Shown: piece after piece, positions 59,190 to 61,574 of the stretch
Layout of the letters: each line of letters begins with the position of its first letter
Position numbering within the stretch: the first letter of the stretch is position 1
From: Kiloniella sp.
GTDB lineage: Bacteria > Pseudomonadota > Alphaproteobacteria > UBA7985
Assembly: GCA_002690455.1 (NCBI GenBank)
Contig: NZET01000002.1
Coordinates: forward strand, 1 to 61,574
Direction of reading: 5' to 3'
DNA: 61,574 nucleotides
Program-made: the position numbers and the translations under genes
The notes under the pieces: model-generated
Seen by the model: the letters and a program-made list of their open reading frames with translations, nothing else
What the model was told of the DNA's origin: nothing
The model's database searches: none

Positions 59190-60008
59190 GTGAACCGCTT
59201 TGCCGCCCTGATCCTGCAAGCCCATCCTGCCGCAGCGCTCAAGATCGAGCCTTGGCTGCGCTTTGCGCACGAGGTGTCTCTGGCCCCGACCAAAGTTTCT
59301 GAACCGGGCCTTGGTGAAATCAGACTTAAGTGGTGGTCTGATGCCGCATTGGAAGCGCTCGATGCCAGCGCAAGCACTCCCCGTGCTCATCCGACAGTGG
59401 AAGCGTTCCACAAGACCGTGCAGAGCGCCAATATTCGACCGGCACCGGGGCTGGTGCGGGCCTTCGTCGACGCGCATTCCCTCGACCTTGCATCCCGGCC
59501 TTACGCGGATATCGAAGCCCTGCGCGCCGATGCGACCGCGCGCTGGGGCAACCAGTTGCGGGTCGGCTTGCAGTTGTTGGCCATAACAGACGAAGTCCAT
59601 CATCACGCTGCCAACCACGTTGGCGCAGGCTTCGGCATCATGCAGGTGCTATTCAGCGCCAGGCTCAATGCCGCGCGGGGCCGCAACGTGCTGCCGGACC
59701 TGACCGCAACTGGCCTGGATCTGAATCTGGATTTGGATTTTGAACAGACCGCGCCAGAGGATCGCGCGAACGCGGGTGAGGCGCTGTGCGGGCAGGCGGC
59801 CTTCCACCTTGATCGTGCACTGGAATTGTTGCCGGACCCACAGACCGCTGCCTTACCCGTGATGCGCTTTGGCCTTGCCGCGCGAGCGTTGATTACGGCG
59901 GCGCGCAAAGCTGGGACGGACCCGCTGCACGTGCCGACGCCAGAGACTGTGGCGCAGACCTTTGCCCTGCACTTGCTCTGGGCACGGCTGCGGAGACGCT
60001 ATGCCTGA
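59190..60008 (+). CDS. Squalene/phytoene synthase-like protein (NDUFAF6-like)
   Basis: A 272-residue protein of the squalene/phytoene synthase fold, divergent. SEPGLGEIRLKWWSDAALEA and HPTVEAFHKTV match the bacterial NDUFAF6-like branch, which has lost the Asp-rich DxxxD prenyl-diphosphate sites. It is therefore probably not a terpenoid synthase. It follows the Mth938-like gene by 17 bp and overlaps the HNH gene by 8 bp, so it sits in a short operon after secF. Confidence 0.8.
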   Translation: MNRFAALILQAHPAAALKIEPWLRFAHEVSLAPTKVSEPGLGEIRLKWWSDAALEALDASASTPRAHPTVEAFHKTVQSANIRPAPGLVRAFVDAHSLDLASRPYADIEALRADATARWGNQLRVGLQLLAITDEVHHHAANHVGAGFGIMQVLFSARLNAARGRNVLPDLTATGLDLNLDLDFEQTAPEDRANAGEALCGQAAFHLDRALELLPDPQTAALPVMRFGLAARALITAARKAGTDPLHVPTPETVAQTFALHLLWARLRRRYA

Positions 60009-60348
60009 GCCCAAGGATCGCTTCGAGGCGCACCGCGCCGACCCGCGCTACCTCGGCGACTGCCCGATCTGCGCCCGCCCCCTGCTCAAGGGGCCGAGCA
60101 TTGATAAACATCACTTTTTACCCAAATCCGAAGGCGGTGGTCCGGAGGTAGCGCAGTGGGTGCACCGCATCTGTCACAAGCAGGTGCACGCGCTGTTCAC
60201 CGCCAAGGAGCTGGCCCGCGACCCCGAGTTGCAGCGCCCGAGTGCGCTTGCGGCGCACCCGGACTTCGAAGGTTTCATCGCGTGGATACGAAAACAGCCG
60301 CCTGAGTTTAACGCACGTATGCGAAAAACCCGGCGGCTGCGGAAATAG
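60001..60348 (+). CDS. HNH endonuclease-like small protein
   Basis: A 115-residue protein with an HNH pattern. Cys pairs CPICARP near residue 20 and HRICHKQVHALF near residue 55 flank IDKHHFLPKSEGG, the HH core. Such proteins are widespread in proteobacteria and mostly unstudied; a nuclease activity is plausible but not shown. The start ATG 60001 overlaps the stop of the preceding gene by 8 bp. Confidence 0.82.
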   Translation: MPEPKDRFEAHRADPRYLGDCPICARPLLKGPSIDKHHFLPKSEGGGPEVAQWVHRICHKQVHALFTAKELARDPELQRPSALAAHPDFEGFIAWIRKQPPEFNARMRKTRRLRK

Positions 60349-60383
60349 CGCCCCCAGCGGGCTTCGGCGAGGGGTTCAGGACG

Positions 60384-60989
60384 TCAGAGTGCTTCTTCGA
60401 GGCGCTCGCCGACCCAGGACCAGTTCACCAGCTTTTCCAGCACATCCTTGATGTGGTCCGGGCGGCGGTTCTGGTAGTCGAGGTAGTAGGCGTGCTCCCA
60501 GACATCGATGCCGCACAGCGGGGTCGCGCCGTGGGCCAGCGGGTTCTCACCACCGGGGACACCCTGGGTCACCAGCTTGCCATCGCTTAGCGCGAGCCAG
60601 GACCAGCCAGAGCCGAAGACGCCGGCGCCGGTGTTGACGATCGCGTCCATCATGCCATCCACGGAGCCGAAATCGCGCTCGGCCATTTCCTTGAGCTTGC
60701 CGGAGACACCCGAAGCGCCGCCTGCGAACTGGTTCCAGTAGAAAATGTGATTCCAAGCCTGACCAGCGTTGTTGAACACGCCCTTGAGGTCGGCCTTGCC
60801 GAAGGAAACGCGCACGACTTCTTCAAGCGACATGTCGGCCATATCGGTGCCTTCGACCAGCGGGTTCAGCTTGGCGAAGTAAGTCGCGTGGTGCTTGCCG
60901 TGGTGCAGCTGCACGGTCTGCTGACCGATGACTGGCGCGAGGTAGGTGTCGTCGTAGGGAAGGGCCGGAAGCTCAAAAGGGGCTGCCAT
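60384..60989 (-). CDS. sodB: Superoxide dismutase (Fe/Mn family)
   Basis: A 201-residue cytoplasmic superoxide dismutase. The metal ligands are in QLHHGKHHATYF (N-terminal His), WNHIFYWNQF (second His) and GIDVWEHAYYLDYQ (Asp and His), all present. FELPALPYDDTYLAP is the family start. Sequence features are nearer to the Fe form, but Fe versus Mn cannot be decided safely. It is convergent with the HNH gene across 35 bp. Confidence 0.94.
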   Translation of the reverse strand: MAAPFELPALPYDDTYLAPVIGQQTVQLHHGKHHATYFAKLNPLVEGTDMADMSLEEVVRVSFGKADLKGVFNNAGQAWNHIFYWNQFAGGASGVSGKLKEMAERDFGSVDGMMDAIVNTGAGVFGSGWSWLALSDGKLVTQGVPGGENPLAHGATPLCGIDVWEHAYYLDYQNRRPDHIKDVLEKLVNWSWVGERLEEAL

Positions 60990-61121
60990 TGTCTGTCTCT
61001 CCAGTTTCTGCGTGCCGAATGACGGCGTTCTAAGGTTTAGATGTAAGGTTTCAGGCGCAGATCGCCAACCCGTGTATCGTCGCTGATGAGCAGGGTTGAA
61101 GCGCGGCGGCGGCGCAGCGCC

Positions 61122-61574
61122 TCAGCGCAGGTCAAAATCAACCAGCCGCGAGACGCTGTCGGCGGTGCCGGTCTTTGGGTCGATGTCGAAAGACTGCGTC
61201 ACTGGCATGCCCAGTTCCAGCGACCACGTTTCACTGTAGCTGTAGACATCCTCAGGGTCGGTCGACGCCACCCCGTCGGCGTACACCTGCACGTCTTCGC
61301 AGGCCATGACCATGGTGTGGGTTTCGCCGAAGTCGGTCGGGTAGGGCTCGGCCGGGAAGCTGTAGTCGCAGGTCGTCTTGACCTCGTCGAAGGTGCCGCT
61401 CCAGTCCGCGAAGCCGTCGGAGGCGAACTGGGAAAACTGGCCAACGAAGCGGTCGCCGTCATTGATCTCGATGGGCATGCTGTCGCCTGCGACCGGGGCA
61501 TAAACGATGGCATACTCAGGATTGAGCGACGACAGCCACAGCCGCCCGCCGAGCTGGTAGTACTGGATCGACCA
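61122..61574 (-). CDS. Hypothetical protein, 5' end cut by the window
   Basis: The frame is open from the right edge of the window to a stop at 61122, giving 150 visible residues beginning WSIQYYQLGGRLWLSSLNPE; a Met at 61478 is therefore probably internal. The visible part is acidic, with two Cys (TTCDYSF, MACEDVQVY), and looks like a secreted or periplasmic domain, but its start is missing. I do not recognise the family. Confidence 0.6.
   Translation of the reverse strand, partial: WSIQYYQLGGRLWLSSLNPEYAIVYAPVAGDSMPIEINDGDRFVGQFSQFASDGFADWSGTFDEVKTTCDYSFPAEPYPTDFGETHTMVMACEDVQVYADGVASTDPEDVYSYSETWSLELGMPVTQSFDIDPKTGTADSVSRLVDFDLR

Overview
The window reads as chromosome from a GC-rich, probably marine alphaproteobacterium. 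The main support is gene order: serS-surE-pcm-nlpD followed by yajC-secD-secF, a Mth938-like gene and a squalene/phytoene-synthase-like gene is a typical alphaproteobacterial arrangement. The SUF operon is headed by an Rrf2 regulator, and many genes serve osmolyte and methylated-amine breakdown. No plasmid, phage, transposase, rRNA or CRISPR signature was seen. The species cannot be named from the sequence alone.

Layout. 1-8.4 kb: tRNA-Glu, then a mixed catabolic block (proline-racemase-superfamily enzyme, RraA-like aldolase, PLP aminotransferase, MATE exporter, DUF805 membrane protein, 2-hydroxyacid dehydrogenase, nucleoside hydrolase plus ribokinase). 8.5-15.6 kb: a secreted acidic cadherin-like protein, a Rieske oxygenase, an orphan PhnD-like binding protein, a dienoyl-CoA-isomerase-like crotonase, a nitroreductase and ccmAB. 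15.6-16.2 kb: palindrome-rich gap. 16.2-23.1 kb: SUF Fe-S operon sufR-sufB-pdxJ-sufC-sufD-sufS-sufT, then sufA. 23.3-26.1 kb: a RamA/RACo-like corrinoid activator and a YqaA-type membrane protein. 26.3-33.8 kb: a GlxA/GbdR-like regulator, the heterotetrameric sarcosine oxidase operon soxBDAG and an SCP2-domain protein. 34-42.2 kb: a secreted protein, a LysE exporter, an MttB-family methyltransferase, a beta-propeller-like protein, leucyl aminopeptidase, and TauE and EamA transporters. 42.2-46.3 kb, minus strand: tatD, an MBL hydrolase, a ferredoxin-like protein, a glutamine amidotransferase, an unknown gene and a GFA gene interrupted by an in-frame TGA. 46.5-49.6 kb: carnitine-type operon (BKACE, carnitine dehydrogenase, acyl-CoA dehydrogenase). 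49.7-61.6 kb: the conserved housekeeping run, sodB and a gene cut by the window edge.

How the genes fit together. Carnitine dehydrogenase and BKACE would feed glycine betaine. An MttB-type corrinoid methyltransferase with its RACo-like activator could remove a methyl group from a betaine-like substrate. Sarcosine oxidase, probably under the GbdR-like regulator, finishes demethylation to glycine. These oxidases, the 2Fe-2S activator and the Rieske enzyme all need Fe-S, flavin or haem cofactors, and SUF and Ccm genes lie nearby.

The observations most worth following are: a PdxJ gene of Bacteroidetes-like sequence type translationally coupled inside the suf operon; a dispersed family of palindromic intergenic elements whose arms differ while pairing is kept; a potential structured leader upstream of soxB; a proline-racemase-family enzyme lacking both catalytic cysteines; and the GFA gene split by a single in-frame TGA.
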